This document shows positions 5,524 through 13,605 of a stretch of DNA of 23,678 nt, piece by piece; the first letter of the stretch is position 1; each line of letters starts with the position of its first letter. This DNA comes from an uncultured Oscillospiraceae bacterium (lineage in GTDB: Bacteria; Bacillota; Clostridia; Oscillospirales; Oscillospiraceae): NCBI GenBank assembly GCA_910584805.1, contig CAJUCB010000027.1, positions 1 to 23,678 on the forward strand, written 5' to 3'. Made by a program: the position numbers and the translations under genes. The notes beneath the pieces are model-generated. The model saw only the letters and a program-made list of their open reading frames with translations. It was not told the origin of the DNA and ran no database searches.

Positions 5524-6794
5524 CCGTTACCATCCATCCCGGACAGGCGGCGGGGACCCTCCCCGCCATCCCCTCCAAGTCCGCCGCCCACCGGCTGTTG
5601 ATCTGCGCCGCCCTGGCGGACCAACCCACCACCCTGGCCTGTCCCCAGAGCTCCCAGGACATCGACGCCACCGCCGCCTGTCTGACGGCCCTGGGGGCGG
5701 ACATCCAGCGGGAGGCGGCGGGCTTCCACGTCACCCCTGTAGCCCGGGCAGCCGCCCCCAAGGAATGCCTGCTTCCCTGTGGGGAGAGCGGCTCCACCCT
5801 CCGTTTCCTTCTGCCGGTGGCGGGGGCCCTGGGGGTACGGGCCAGCTTCCTGTTGCAGGGGCGGCTGGGCCAACGGCCTATGGAACCCCTGGTGGGTCAG
5901 CTTCAGGCCCAGGGCTGTAGGATTGAACAGACGCCGGAGCGCTTGACCATCTCCGGGCAGCTACAGCCGGGGCAGTTTACCCTGCCGGGGGATGTATCCT
6001 CCCAGTTCATCTCCGGCCTGCTGCTGGCCCTGCCCCTGCTGGGGGCGGAGAGCCGGTTGTCCGTCACTGGGACTGTGGAGTCCGCCGGATACATTGACAT
6101 GACCCTCCGGGCCCTGGCCGCCTTTGGCCTCACCCCAGCCCAGGAGGGCTGGCACTTCACCCTCCCCCCCCAGGGCTTCCACAGCCCCGGCGCCGCCCCG
6201 GTGGAGGGGGACTGGTCCAACGCCGCCCCCTGGCTGTGTATGGGGGTGCTGGCAGGGGCGGGGGTGGCCCTCACAGGGCTGGACCCCGATTCCCTACAGG
6301 GGGACCGGGGGGTGTGCCAGGTGCTGGACGCCATGGGCGGGGGCATCCGCTGGGCCGGCGGCACCGTCCAAGCCAGCCCCGCCCCCCTGCACCCTGTGGA
6401 GATTGACGCCCGGAACATCCCCGACCTGGTGCCGGTGCTTGCCGCCACCGCCGCCCTGATCCCCGGGGAGACCCGCATCCTCCACGCCGCCCGGCTGCGC
6501 CTCAAGGAGTCCGACCGCCTCGCCACCACCGCCCAGACCCTGAACGCCCTGGGAGGCCAGGTGCGGGAGACAGAGGACGGGCTGGTGATCCAGGGCAAGC
6601 CCAGCCTCCCCGGGGGCCAGGTAGACGCCCAGGGGGACCACCGCATTGCCATGGCGGCGGCGGTGGCCTCGGCAGGGTGTACCGGCTCCGTCACCGTCAC
6701 CGGGGCCCAGGCAGTGGAGAAATCCTACCCCGGCTTCTGGCGGGATTTGGAGGCCTTGGGCCGCCAGGTGCAGCTTGGGGACAGCCCGGCATAA
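5520..6794 (+). CDS. aroA: EPSP synthase (3-phosphoshikimate 1-carboxyvinyltransferase)
   Basis: Transfers the enolpyruvyl group of PEP to shikimate-3-phosphate, the sixth step. It has 424 residues, two inverse alpha/beta domains and the expected active-site set: SKSAAHR (19-25), GESGSTLRF (88-96), DVSSQF (158-163), NIPDLVP (299-305, catalytic Asp302), RLRLKESDR (325-333, Glu330), GDHRIAMA (372-379) and Lys401. The PEP loop reads GESGSTLR instead of the enteric LGNAGTAMR; this form is common in clostridia as far as I recall. The ATG at 5520 overlaps the aroB stop. The gene closes the first tight block: 172 bp separate it from aroC, and no clear terminator follows. Confidence 0.96.
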   Translation: MTVTIHPGQAAGTLPAIPSKSAAHRLLICAALADQPTTLACPQSSQDIDATAACLTALGADIQREAAGFHVTPVARAAAPKECLLPCGESGSTLRFLLPVAGALGVRASFLLQGRLGQRPMEPLVGQLQAQGCRIEQTPERLTISGQLQPGQFTLPGDVSSQFISGLLLALPLLGAESRLSVTGTVESAGYIDMTLRALAAFGLTPAQEGWHFTLPPQGFHSPGAAPVEGDWSNAAPWLCMGVLAGAGVALTGLDPDSLQGDRGVCQVLDAMGGGIRWAGGTVQASPAPLHPVEIDARNIPDLVPVLAATAALIPGETRILHAARLRLKESDRLATTAQTLNALGGQVRETEDGLVIQGKPSLPGGQVDAQGDHRIAMAAAVASAGCTGSVTVTGAQAVEKSYPGFWRDLEALGRQVQLGDSPA

Positions 6795-6877
6795 GCCGGA
6801 GGCCCCCACCGCCCAAGCCTGCCCCCCGGTTCTCCGCCGCAAATCCCTCCTTTTCCCCCAAATATGCGCCCCGCCCC

Positions 6878-6906
6878 TTGACGTGCCGCACAATATCCTT
6901 TATCAT
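6878..6906 (+). promoter_or_regulatory. Internal promoter upstream of aroC
   Basis: TTGACG (6878-6883), exactly 17 nt, TATCAT (6901-6906), in the only sizeable gap (6795-6966) of the aro block. The DNA around it turns abruptly AT-rich, unlike the flanking genes. It would let aroC-pheA-aroEK-aroQ be expressed independently of the leader-peptide attenuator. No terminator with a T-tract is visible in the gap, so readthrough from aroA is also expected. Confidence 0.6.
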
Positions 6907-6966
6907 ATACCATATTGAATCCTATATCTTGACACTTCCCGCCAGGATATTGCACCAGGAGAAACT

Positions 6967-8067
6967 ATGAGCAGTACCTATCACGGTCAGCTGACCGTTT
7001 CCATATTCGGCCAATCCCACGGCAGCGCCATCGGCGTGACCCTGGACGGCCTCCCCCCCGGCGAGGCGGTGGACTTGGACTCCCTCCAAGCCTTCCTGAA
7101 CCGCCGGGCCCCAGGCCAAGGGGACTGGTCCACCCCCCGGAAGGAGGCGGACCGGCCTGAAATCCTCTCCGGCCTCTTGGAGGGCAGGACCTGCGGGGCC
7201 CCCCTCACCGCCATCATCCGCAACACAAACACCCGCTCCGGGGACTATGCCAACCTAAAAGACCTGCCCCGCCCTGGCCACGCCGACTACACCGCCCAAA
7301 TCAAGTACGGCGGCTTCCAGGACAGCGCCGGGGGCGGCCACTTCTCCGGCCGCCTCACCGCCCCCCTGTGCATCGCCGGGGGGATCTGCCGCCAGCTCCT
7401 GGCACGCCGGGGCATCACTGTGGGGGCCCACATCGCCGCCATTGGCGGCGTCCAGGACAGCCCCTTTGACCCCGTCCACCTGAGCCAGGCGGCCCTATTG
7501 GCCCCCGGTGAAGCCCCCTTCCCCGTGGTGGACCCCAGCGCGGGGACAGCGATGCAGGCCCAGATTGCAGAGGCCAAGGCAGCGGGGGACTCCCTGGGCG
7601 GCGTCATAGAATGCGCCGTCCTAGGCCTGCCCCCAGGCCTGGGGGACCCCATGCTGGACGGCATGGAAAACCGCATCGCCCGGCTGGTGTTCGCCATCCC
7701 GGCGGTGAAGGGTGTCGAGTTTGGGGCGGGCTTCCAGTCCGCCGCCCTCCGGGGCAGCGAGAACAACGACCCCTTCTGCCTGGTGGACGGCCAGGTGCGC
7801 ACAAAAACCAACCACGCCGGGGGCATTCTCGGGGGCATCACCAACGGGATGCCCCTGGTGTTCCGAGCCGCGGTGAAGCCCACCCCCTCCATTGCCCAGG
7901 CCCAGGACAGCGTCAGCCTGAGCCGCCGGGAGGAGGCCAGGTTGGCGGTCAAGGGCCGCCACGACCCCTGCGTCGTCCCCAGGGCTGTGCCCTGTGTGGA
8001 GGCCGCCGCCGCCATCGCCGTATATGACGCCCTGCTAGAGCAGGAAATGAGGAGAGTACAACCATGA
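6967..8067 (+). CDS. aroC: Chorismate synthase
   Basis: Forms chorismate from EPSP by trans-1,4 elimination with reduced FMN, the last common step. It has 366 residues, the normal length. Seen are FGQSHGSAIGV (14-24, active His18), RNTNTRSGDY (85-94), RPGHADY (102-108, active His105), GGGHFSGRLTA (122-132), SENNDPF and TNHAGGILGGITNG, and near the C-terminus RHDPCVVPRAVPC. The GGHFSGRLTA form replaces the more widespread RxxERxSARETA stretch; it is a variant seen in anaerobic Firmicutes. The ATG at 6967 has AGGAGA 5-6 nt upstream. The stop overlaps pheA (ATGA). The gene may be read both from aroF and from the promoter at 6878-6906. Confidence 0.96.
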   Translation: MSSTYHGQLTVSIFGQSHGSAIGVTLDGLPPGEAVDLDSLQAFLNRRAPGQGDWSTPRKEADRPEILSGLLEGRTCGAPLTAIIRNTNTRSGDYANLKDLPRPGHADYTAQIKYGGFQDSAGGGHFSGRLTAPLCIAGGICRQLLARRGITVGAHIAAIGGVQDSPFDPVHLSQAALLAPGEAPFPVVDPSAGTAMQAQIAEAKAAGDSLGGVIECAVLGLPPGLGDPMLDGMENRIARLVFAIPAVKGVEFGAGFQSAALRGSENNDPFCLVDGQVRTKTNHAGGILGGITNGMPLVFRAAVKPTPSIAQAQDSVSLSRREEARLAVKGRHDPCVVPRAVPCVEAAAAIAVYDALLEQEMRRVQP

Positions 8068-9209
8068 CATTAGAAGAACTGAGAAAAGAAATCGACGTGG
8101 TCGATGACGTCTTATTAAAAGCCTTCCAAGACCGTATGTCCCTGGTGGCCCAGGTGAGCCAGGCCAAGCAGGCCAACGACCTGCCGGTGCTGGACGTGTC
8201 CCGGGAGCGGGCCAAGCTGGAGGATGTATCCGGCAAGCTCCCCCCGGAGCTCCAACAGTACGGCTACTTCCTCTGGTCCATGCTCTTTGAGCTCAGCCGC
8301 AGCTACCAGAGCACCTTGAACCCCACCCCCTCCCCCCTGCGCCGGGAGATTCAGGAGGCCATGGAGAACACCCCCCAGCTCTTCCCCCCCCGGGCCAGCG
8401 TGGCCTGCCAGGGCGTGGAGGGGGCCTATTCCCAGCTGGCCTGCGACAAGCTCTTCCAGCGGCCCCAGGTGATGTACTTTGGCAGCTTTGAGAGCGTCTT
8501 TGCCGCCATTGAGAACGGCTTTTGCGACTACGGCGTGCTGCCTCTGGAAAACAGCACCGCCGGCTCTGTAAACCAGGTCTACGACCTGATGCTGAACCGC
8601 AACTTCAAAATCGTCCGCTCCACCCGGCTGAAGGTGGACCACAACCTCCTGGCCAAGCGGGGCACCAAGTTGGAGGACATCAAGGAGATTTTCTCCCACC
8701 CCCAGGCCATCAGCCAGTGCAGCGCCTTTTTGGAAAAGCTGGGTAAGGGCGTGAAGGTCACCCCCTGCGAGAACACCGCCGCCGCCGCCCAGGCTGTGGC
8801 GGAGTCCAGCCGGGACGACGTGGCCGCCATCTGCTCCCACAACTGCATCTCCCTCTACGCCCTGGAACGCCTGGCCGCGGACATCCAGGACCGGGGGGAC
8901 AACTACACCCGCTTCATCTGCATTTCCAAAAAGCTACAGATCTTCCCCGGTGCGGACAAGACCAGCCTCATGGTCTCCCTGCCCCACCGGCCCGGCTCCC
9001 TCTACCAGGTCCTGTCCCGCTTCTATGCCCTGGGGCTGAACCTCATCAAGTTGGAGAGCCGTCTCATCCCCGGCCGGGACTTTGAATTCATGTTCTATTT
9101 CGATTTGGAGACCTCTGTGTACTCCGAAGAGTTCATCCGCATGGTGGACGACCTGTCCTCCATCTGCGAGGACTTCCAATATTTAGGCAGCTACAGCGAG
9201 GTGGTTTGA
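8064..9209 (+). CDS. pheA: Bifunctional chorismate mutase / prephenate dehydratase (P-protein)
   Basis: Converts chorismate to prephenate and then to phenylpyruvate. Its 381 residues contain three parts. An AroQ-type helical chorismate mutase spans about 1-90 (LRKEIDVVDDVLLKAFQDRM). The prephenate dehydratase spans about 112-290: GVEGAYSQLA, LPLENSTAGSV, and catalytic NYTRF with Thr282. The ACT regulatory domain spans about 298-380 (RPGSLYQVL, then LESRL). The two ACT motifs usually read GALxxVL and ESRP; here they are GSLYQVL and ESRL, so Phe binding is likely kept but altered. It is the only chorismate mutase in the window and thus also supplies TyrA. The start overlaps aroC (ATGA) and its TGA stop overlaps the next start (TGATG). 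Confidence 0.95.
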   Translation: MTLEELRKEIDVVDDVLLKAFQDRMSLVAQVSQAKQANDLPVLDVSRERAKLEDVSGKLPPELQQYGYFLWSMLFELSRSYQSTLNPTPSPLRREIQEAMENTPQLFPPRASVACQGVEGAYSQLACDKLFQRPQVMYFGSFESVFAAIENGFCDYGVLPLENSTAGSVNQVYDLMLNRNFKIVRSTRLKVDHNLLAKRGTKLEDIKEIFSHPQAISQCSAFLEKLGKGVKVTPCENTAAAAQAVAESSRDDVAAICSHNCISLYALERLAADIQDRGDNYTRFICISKKLQIFPGADKTSLMVSLPHRPGSLYQVLSRFYALGLNLIKLESRLIPGRDFEFMFYFDLETSVYSEEFIRMVDDLSSICEDFQYLGSYSEVV

Positions 9210-10447
9210 TGCAGCGGCGCTACGGACTGTTGGGGGAAAAACTGAGCCACAGCTATTCTCCCGAACTTCATGCCCTTTTTGGCGATTACAGCTACGAGCT
9301 CTTTGAGATCGCCCCCGGGGACCTGGGGGACTTCCTCCGGGCCCGGAACTTCTATGGGCTCAACGTGACCATTCCCTACAAGACCACGGTGATGGCGGTG
9401 TGTGACCAGCTCAGCGAGGCCGCGGAGGCCATCGGCAGCGTGAACACCGTGGTAAAGCGTCCCGACGGCAGCCTCTACGGCGACAACACCGACGCCGCCG
9501 GATTCGAGGGCATGGTGTGGAAGAGCCGTATCCCCATCCGGGACCGGAAGTGCCTGGTCCTGGGCTCCGGGGGGGCCAGCCTGTCGGTGCAATACGTGCT
9601 GGAAAAGCAGGGGGCCAAAGAGATCGTGGTGGTCTCCCGCTCTGGGACCAACAACTACGGCAACCTGGACCGGCACCGGGACGCCCAGGTAATCGTCAAC
9701 ACCACCCCCGTGGGGATGTACCCCAACACCTCCGCCGCCCTCATCGACTTAAGGAAATTCCCCCAATGCCAGGGGGTCCTGGACCTGATTTACAACCCCG
9801 CCCGCACCGTCCTCCTCCAACAGGCGGAGGCCTTGGACATCCCCCACCTGGGGGGGATGTTCATGCTGGTGGAGCAGGCCCGCTATGCCGCCCAGATTTT
9901 CACCGGCTCCACCTTCCCCTCCATCCGGGCAGAGGGGGCCTATCACACCCTCTGCCACCGGAAGGAGAACCGGGTCCTCATCGGCATGCCCGGCTGCGGC
10001 AAGAGCACCATCGGCCGGGAGCTGGCCAAGCTCCTGGACCACCCCTTCATTGACTGCGACCAGAAATTAGAGGAGCATTTTGGGGTGTCCTGCGCGGACT
10101 TCATCAACCGCCAGGGGGAGGCCGCTTTCCGGGCCGAGGAAACCGCCCTCCTGTCCGTCCTGGGGAAGGAATCGGGGCTGGTGATCTCCACCGGGGGCGG
10201 CTGCGTCACCCGGGGGGAGAACTATCCCCTGCTCCACCAGAACGGCACCATCATTTTCCTGGAACGGGAGCTGTCCAAGCTGCCCAAGAAGGGCCGTCCC
10301 CTGTCCCTCCGGGGCAACTTGCAGGATATGTACACCATGCGCCTGCCCAAGTACCGCCGCTTCGCGGACCTGATTGTCCCCAACGACGCGGACCCGGTGC
10401 AGGTGGCCAAGAACGTGGAGGCGGCTTATGAAGATTTTCGTCCTTAA
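9209..10447 (+). CDS. aroE-aroK: Fused shikimate dehydrogenase - shikimate kinase
   Basis: A single 412-residue frame carries two enzymes of the pathway. Residues 1-245 are AroE: SHSYSPELH (13-21, shikimate site), NVTIPYK with catalytic Lys58, GDNTDAAGF with Asp94, the NADP loop LGSGGAS (118-124) and NTTPVGMYP. Residues 252-412 are AroK: P-loop GMPGCGKST (259-267), DCDQ (282-285), AAFRAEE (305-311), STGGG (327-331) and lid GRPLSLRG (362-369). The linker is short and no stop or frameshift intervenes, so this is a genuine fusion catalysing dehydroshikimate to shikimate to shikimate-3-phosphate. The ATG at 9209 overlaps the pheA stop (TGATG); a TTG three bases earlier is less likely. aroQ starts inside its last codons. 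Both active sites look intact. Confidence 0.94.
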   Translation: MQRRYGLLGEKLSHSYSPELHALFGDYSYELFEIAPGDLGDFLRARNFYGLNVTIPYKTTVMAVCDQLSEAAEAIGSVNTVVKRPDGSLYGDNTDAAGFEGMVWKSRIPIRDRKCLVLGSGGASLSVQYVLEKQGAKEIVVVSRSGTNNYGNLDRHRDAQVIVNTTPVGMYPNTSAALIDLRKFPQCQGVLDLIYNPARTVLLQQAEALDIPHLGGMFMLVEQARYAAQIFTGSTFPSIRAEGAYHTLCHRKENRVLIGMPGCGKSTIGRELAKLLDHPFIDCDQKLEEHFGVSCADFINRQGEAAFRAEETALLSVLGKESGLVISTGGGCVTRGENYPLLHQNGTIIFLERELSKLPKKGRPLSLRGNLQDMYTMRLPKYRRFADLIVPNDADPVQVAKNVEAAYEDFRP

Positions 10448-10865
10448 CGGGCCCAACCTGAACCTTTTGGGGGTCCGGGAGCCGGCGCTCTACGGCAAGC
10501 AGGACTACGCGGCCCTAACCGCCCTGGTGGAGGACACCTGCCGCCAGGAGGGCATTGCGGTGGAGCTGTTCCAGTCCAACCACGAGGGGGCCCTGGTGGA
10601 TAAAATCCAGTCGGCCCTAGGCCAGGCGGATGGCATTGTCATCAACCCCGCCGCCTACACCCACACCAGCGTGGCCATCCTGGATGCCCTAAAGGCCGTG
10701 GCCCTGCCTGCGGTGGAGGTCCATATTTCCGATGTATCCCAGCGGGAGGACTTCCGCCAGGTCTCCTATGCCGGGATGGCCTGCATCAAAACCTTCATGG
10801 GCCTGGGATTGGAGGGTTACCGGCAGGCAATTTTGTATTTGAAGGACCACCTGGCGGGGAAGTAA
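10428..10865 (+). CDS. aroQ: 3-dehydroquinate dehydratase, type II
   Basis: Dehydrates 3-dehydroquinate to 3-dehydroshikimate, the third step. It is a 145-residue flavodoxin-like subunit of the type II (dodecameric) class. Signature parts are LNGPNLNLLGVREPALYG (6-23, catalytic Tyr22), the flexible lid, FQSNHEGALVDKI (48-60), INPAAYTHTS (72-81), EVHISDVSQREDFR (97-110, His99) and the C-terminal GMACIKTFMGLG. The ATG at 10428 has GGAGG 6 nt upstream and overlaps the end of the aroE-aroK frame by 20 nt. It completes the set of seven common-pathway enzymes in this block and is its last gene. Confidence 0.96.
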   Translation: MKIFVLNGPNLNLLGVREPALYGKQDYAALTALVEDTCRQEGIAVELFQSNHEGALVDKIQSALGQADGIVINPAAYTHTSVAILDALKAVALPAVEVHISDVSQREDFRQVSYAGMACIKTFMGLGLEGYRQAILYLKDHLAGK

Positions 10866-10880
10866 CCGCCAGACAATGCA

Positions 10881-10932
10881 ACGCGCCCCCTGGGCAGGAC
10901 AGCCCCGCCGCTGTCCCGCCCAGGGGGCGTGT
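10881..10932. terminator. Large GC-rich hairpin between convergent aroQ and DUF2812 genes
   Basis: CGCCCCCTGGGC (10884-10895) pairs with GCCCAGGGGGCG (10918-10929). An inner 7-bp stem GGACAGC/GCTGTCC follows after one A-C mismatch, giving a stem of about 20 bp with a 6-nt loop. It lies exactly between two convergent genes, so it should stop both transcripts. Neither side has a real T-tract (plus side TGTCGTATTT), so it is not a textbook intrinsic terminator and may act as an mRNA 3' end protector. Confidence 0.6.
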
Positions 10933-10937
10933 CGTAT

Positions 10938-12281
10938 TTATAGCTGAATCCCACCCAGCCGTTCCCCCACCAGGGCCATCTGCTCCTCACTGGGGGGCCA
11001 GGCAAAGGAGATATCCACCAGCACGCCGGGGTAACACAGCAGGTAGCGCTGGGTCCCCTGGGCTGCCTCAGCCTCCTCCACCAGCCGGTAGGCCCGCTGG
11101 GCCCCCCAGGGTTCGGCGGGGCTCTCCTCCCGATACTTCCACTGGCGGTGCGGCTCCCAATCGCTGGCCAAAACCCGCTCACTCAGGCCGTAGAAGCCGG
11201 GGAGCTTGGGGGCCACCAGACGATAGCGCAGGCTGGTAACATCCACGTCCTGGCGCACCCCCGCAAAGTTGACGTGGAGCTTTCCATAAATATAGCTTCC
11301 CAGGAAAAGGGATTCCTGCCCCCAACAGAGGTCACCCCATGCCTCGTCCTGCTCATTGGGTTCCGTAAGCTCCCCCACCGCCAGGGGCGGCGTATTCAGC
11401 CAGTGGTCCACGGTGGTGCGTTCCAGGCCAAACAAGTCGCTGCCCCCCGTTAGGGCCCCCGCCATCAGCCCCACGTACAGCACCAGGCCCCAGACGATGG
11501 ACTGGTTGGTCTCCGCCATGGTCCCCCGGTCCCGGAGGATTTGCCGCAGGCAAAGGGCTACCGTCACCCCCACCAGGCACAACACCGTCTCTATCCACTC
11601 ATTGGGGGAATCGGTGGCCACCCAGACCAGGAGGCCAGCCAGGAGCACCACCGCAACAGCCATCTGGGGGAGCCGATGGCTTTTCGTCTCCAAAAACGCC
11701 CCCTTCTCCGCCGCCTGTACAGCGGCGGCGTGCCAGGAGAGATAGCGCCACAGCTCCGCCGCCCCCAGCGGAACCGCCAACAGGCCCACCAGGGTGAAAA
11801 ACAGGGACCGTCCGCTGGAAAGCAGTGCCAAGGGGTCCTGGAAGGCCTCGGCAACGCCGGTGAGCAGGAGGAACAGCGCTCCAATCAGCACCACCGCCCT
11901 ACACCAAAGGACCCGCTTCATGGAGCGGTGGACGGTCTCCACCGCCAGGGTTGGGTCCGTCTCTAAGGGAATCGGGCTACCCTGGTCGTTGGAAAATATC
12001 TGCATCTGGGCAGAGGCCGCCACCAGGGTCCAGCCGGTGTGGGCGCACAGGTCGTAAAACTGCGCCAGCTCCTCCGGGGGGCCGGGGTCGTATCGGGTGG
12101 CCTTGGGGTAGTAGGTCACGGCGAAGTGCCGCCGCCGGGGCGGGACGCGCCGGTAATGCCAAGCAAAGGCACCGATCTTTTCCAGCATCCACCCCTTTTC
12201 CGCCATCCGTTCCAGATGGCGCGCTATGCCGCTGTGGTCGTAAAAGGCAAAGTGCTCGATTCTACACTTGGTCTCTCTCAT
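10938..12281 (-). CDS. DUF2812 domain membrane protein (copy 2)
   Basis: A 447-residue protein. About 120 soluble N-terminal residues match DUF2812 (FYDHSGIARHLERMAEKGWML, then a WHYRR strand and YDLCAHTGWTLVAAS). Roughly five membrane segments follow at about 126-146, 159-178, 206-223, 230-248 and 262-279. A soluble C-terminal region ends in MALVGERLGGIQL. The start at 12281 (MRETK) has AGGAGG upstream; the longer in-frame start at 12302 is not supported. DUF2812 genes commonly sit behind PadR regulators, as here, and their role is unknown; envelope stress or drug response is a guess from context. It is a clear paralog of the gene just upstream, with the same N-terminal block and the same C-terminal ending. 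The gap between the two is 37 nt. Confidence 0.85.
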   Translation of the reverse strand: MRETKCRIEHFAFYDHSGIARHLERMAEKGWMLEKIGAFAWHYRRVPPRRRHFAVTYYPKATRYDPGPPEELAQFYDLCAHTGWTLVAASAQMQIFSNDQGSPIPLETDPTLAVETVHRSMKRVLWCRAVVLIGALFLLLTGVAEAFQDPLALLSSGRSLFFTLVGLLAVPLGAAELWRYLSWHAAAVQAAEKGAFLETKSHRLPQMAVAVVLLAGLLVWVATDSPNEWIETVLCLVGVTVALCLRQILRDRGTMAETNQSIVWGLVLYVGLMAGALTGGSDLFGLERTTVDHWLNTPPLAVGELTEPNEQDEAWGDLCWGQESLFLGSYIYGKLHVNFAGVRQDVDVTSLRYRLVAPKLPGFYGLSERVLASDWEPHRQWKYREESPAEPWGAQRAYRLVEEAEAAQGTQRYLLCYPGVLVDISFAWPPSEEQMALVGERLGGIQL

Positions 12282-12318
12282 GGTGTCTCCTCCTCTCCCC
12301 ATACAGGCCGCCCCGTCT

Positions 12319-13605
12319 CTACAGTCTGATTGCCCCCAAGCGCTCCCCCACCAGGGCCATCTGGGCGGGGGTGGGCGCCCAGGGGAAGCTGACCTCCACC
12401 ATCACGTCTGAATACCCCAGCAGGTAGGTATGGGGCGTCACCGCCTGGGTAAAGCGGTAGGCCCACTGGGCCCCCCAGGGTTGGGATGGGCTGTCCTCCC
12501 TAGGCCGGTCCCCCAACTGCTTTTCCCGGCATAGGCCATAGAGGGCCGGGCACTTGACCTGGGCGATATGGTATTGAAAATACGCCGCCTCCCCCTGGCC
12601 GAGGCCCTCCCACAGGGCAAACTGCCCCAGCAGTGGGGAGCGGTCCCCTGTGCAGAACAAGTCGTCCTCCGCTGCCTCCACCTTTAGGTCCGCCAGCACC
12701 AGGGGCGGATGGGCCTGCCAACCGTGGAGGCTGTATTTCCGGTCCAGTTGGTCCACCAGCCCGGTCCCCTCCCCAATGGCAAGGCCCACCGAGAGAAGGA
12801 TGCACAGCAAGATGGTCACGTCTCGGATTCTGTCCCGATGGACCCGTTTCTTTCGCATCACCTCTTCCACCAGGATACAGAGAAAGATAATCGCCGCTGC
12901 CCGGAAGAAATCATAGAAACTCTGGACGGTAGAATCCATGGCCATCCAGCCAAAGAACAGGAACGGGGCCGTCAGCCAAAGGCAGAGGGTTGCCCAGGGG
13001 CGGCCTTTGGCGGGAAGAAACTCCCCTTGCGCCGCCGCCGCCAGGGCCTTGTTTCGCCAGCGGTAATAGGCGGCCAGGACCCCCAGGGACAGGGGCAGGA
13101 AGATCACCCCGCACAGCAGCAGGGAGAGGTCCATGCCGCTGGCCAGAAAGGCCACGGTACTGGTAAACAGGCTGTTCAACCCCATGGCCAAGCCCAGGAT
13201 GGCCAGGACAAAAAACAGGCAGCAGGTGGGCAGCAGGGTCTTTTTTGCCATGCGGTGCATGTTCTCCACCATGACCACCGGGTCTGTCTCTATGGGGACG
13301 GGGTTGGGCTGGCGGCTATAGTAAATCTGCACCGGGCCGGTGGACGCCGCCAGGGTCCAGCCGCTGTGGGCACACAGGGCAGCCAGGGGATCATCCGGGG
13401 TGGGGTCCGGGTCGTATGGGCCGATCTCCGGGTCATAGACCACAGTGAAGGGCAGGGCCCTGGGCTCGATCCGGCGGTAGCGCCAGACAGAAAGGAATAT
13501 CCCATCCAGAAGCCAACCCTTTCGGGCCATGGCCTCCAAGCGGCAGCGGATGCCGTCGGGGTCATAGAGCGAATACAGCACAAAACGGTATTTGCGGTCT
13601 CTCAT
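12319..13605 (-). CDS. DUF2812 domain membrane protein (copy 1)
   Basis: A 428-residue protein built like its downstream neighbour. It has an N-terminal DUF2812 block (LYDPDGIRCRLEAMARKGW, LCAHSGWTLAAS), about five hydrophobic segments between about 120 and 275, and a C-terminal soluble part with SQPWGAQWAYRF and the ending MALVGERLGAIRL. The start at 13605 (MRDRK) overlaps the stop of the PadR gene by four bases (ATGA on the minus strand) and has AGGAGGAG upstream. The longer frame from 13656 lies inside the PadR gene and is rejected. Cotranslation with PadR suggests that the regulator controls this membrane pair. The molecular function is unknown. Confidence 0.85.
   Translation of the reverse strand: MRDRKYRFVLYSLYDPDGIRCRLEAMARKGWLLDGIFLSVWRYRRIEPRALPFTVVYDPEIGPYDPDPTPDDPLAALCAHSGWTLAASTGPVQIYYSRQPNPVPIETDPVVMVENMHRMAKKTLLPTCCLFFVLAILGLAMGLNSLFTSTVAFLASGMDLSLLLCGVIFLPLSLGVLAAYYRWRNKALAAAAQGEFLPAKGRPWATLCLWLTAPFLFFGWMAMDSTVQSFYDFFRAAAIIFLCILVEEVMRKKRVHRDRIRDVTILLCILLSVGLAIGEGTGLVDQLDRKYSLHGWQAHPPLVLADLKVEAAEDDLFCTGDRSPLLGQFALWEGLGQGEAAYFQYHIAQVKCPALYGLCREKQLGDRPREDSPSQPWGAQWAYRFTQAVTPHTYLLGYSDVMVEVSFPWAPTPAQMALVGERLGAIRL

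Noticed and set aside
6929..6957. Second TTGACA box (6929-6934) before aroC
   Set aside because: No acceptable -10 box at 16-18 nt; the pair at 6878/6901 is better.
9206..9208. TTG start for the aroE-aroK fusion
   Set aside because: It is directly followed by an in-frame ATG that overlaps the pheA stop in the common TGATG arrangement.
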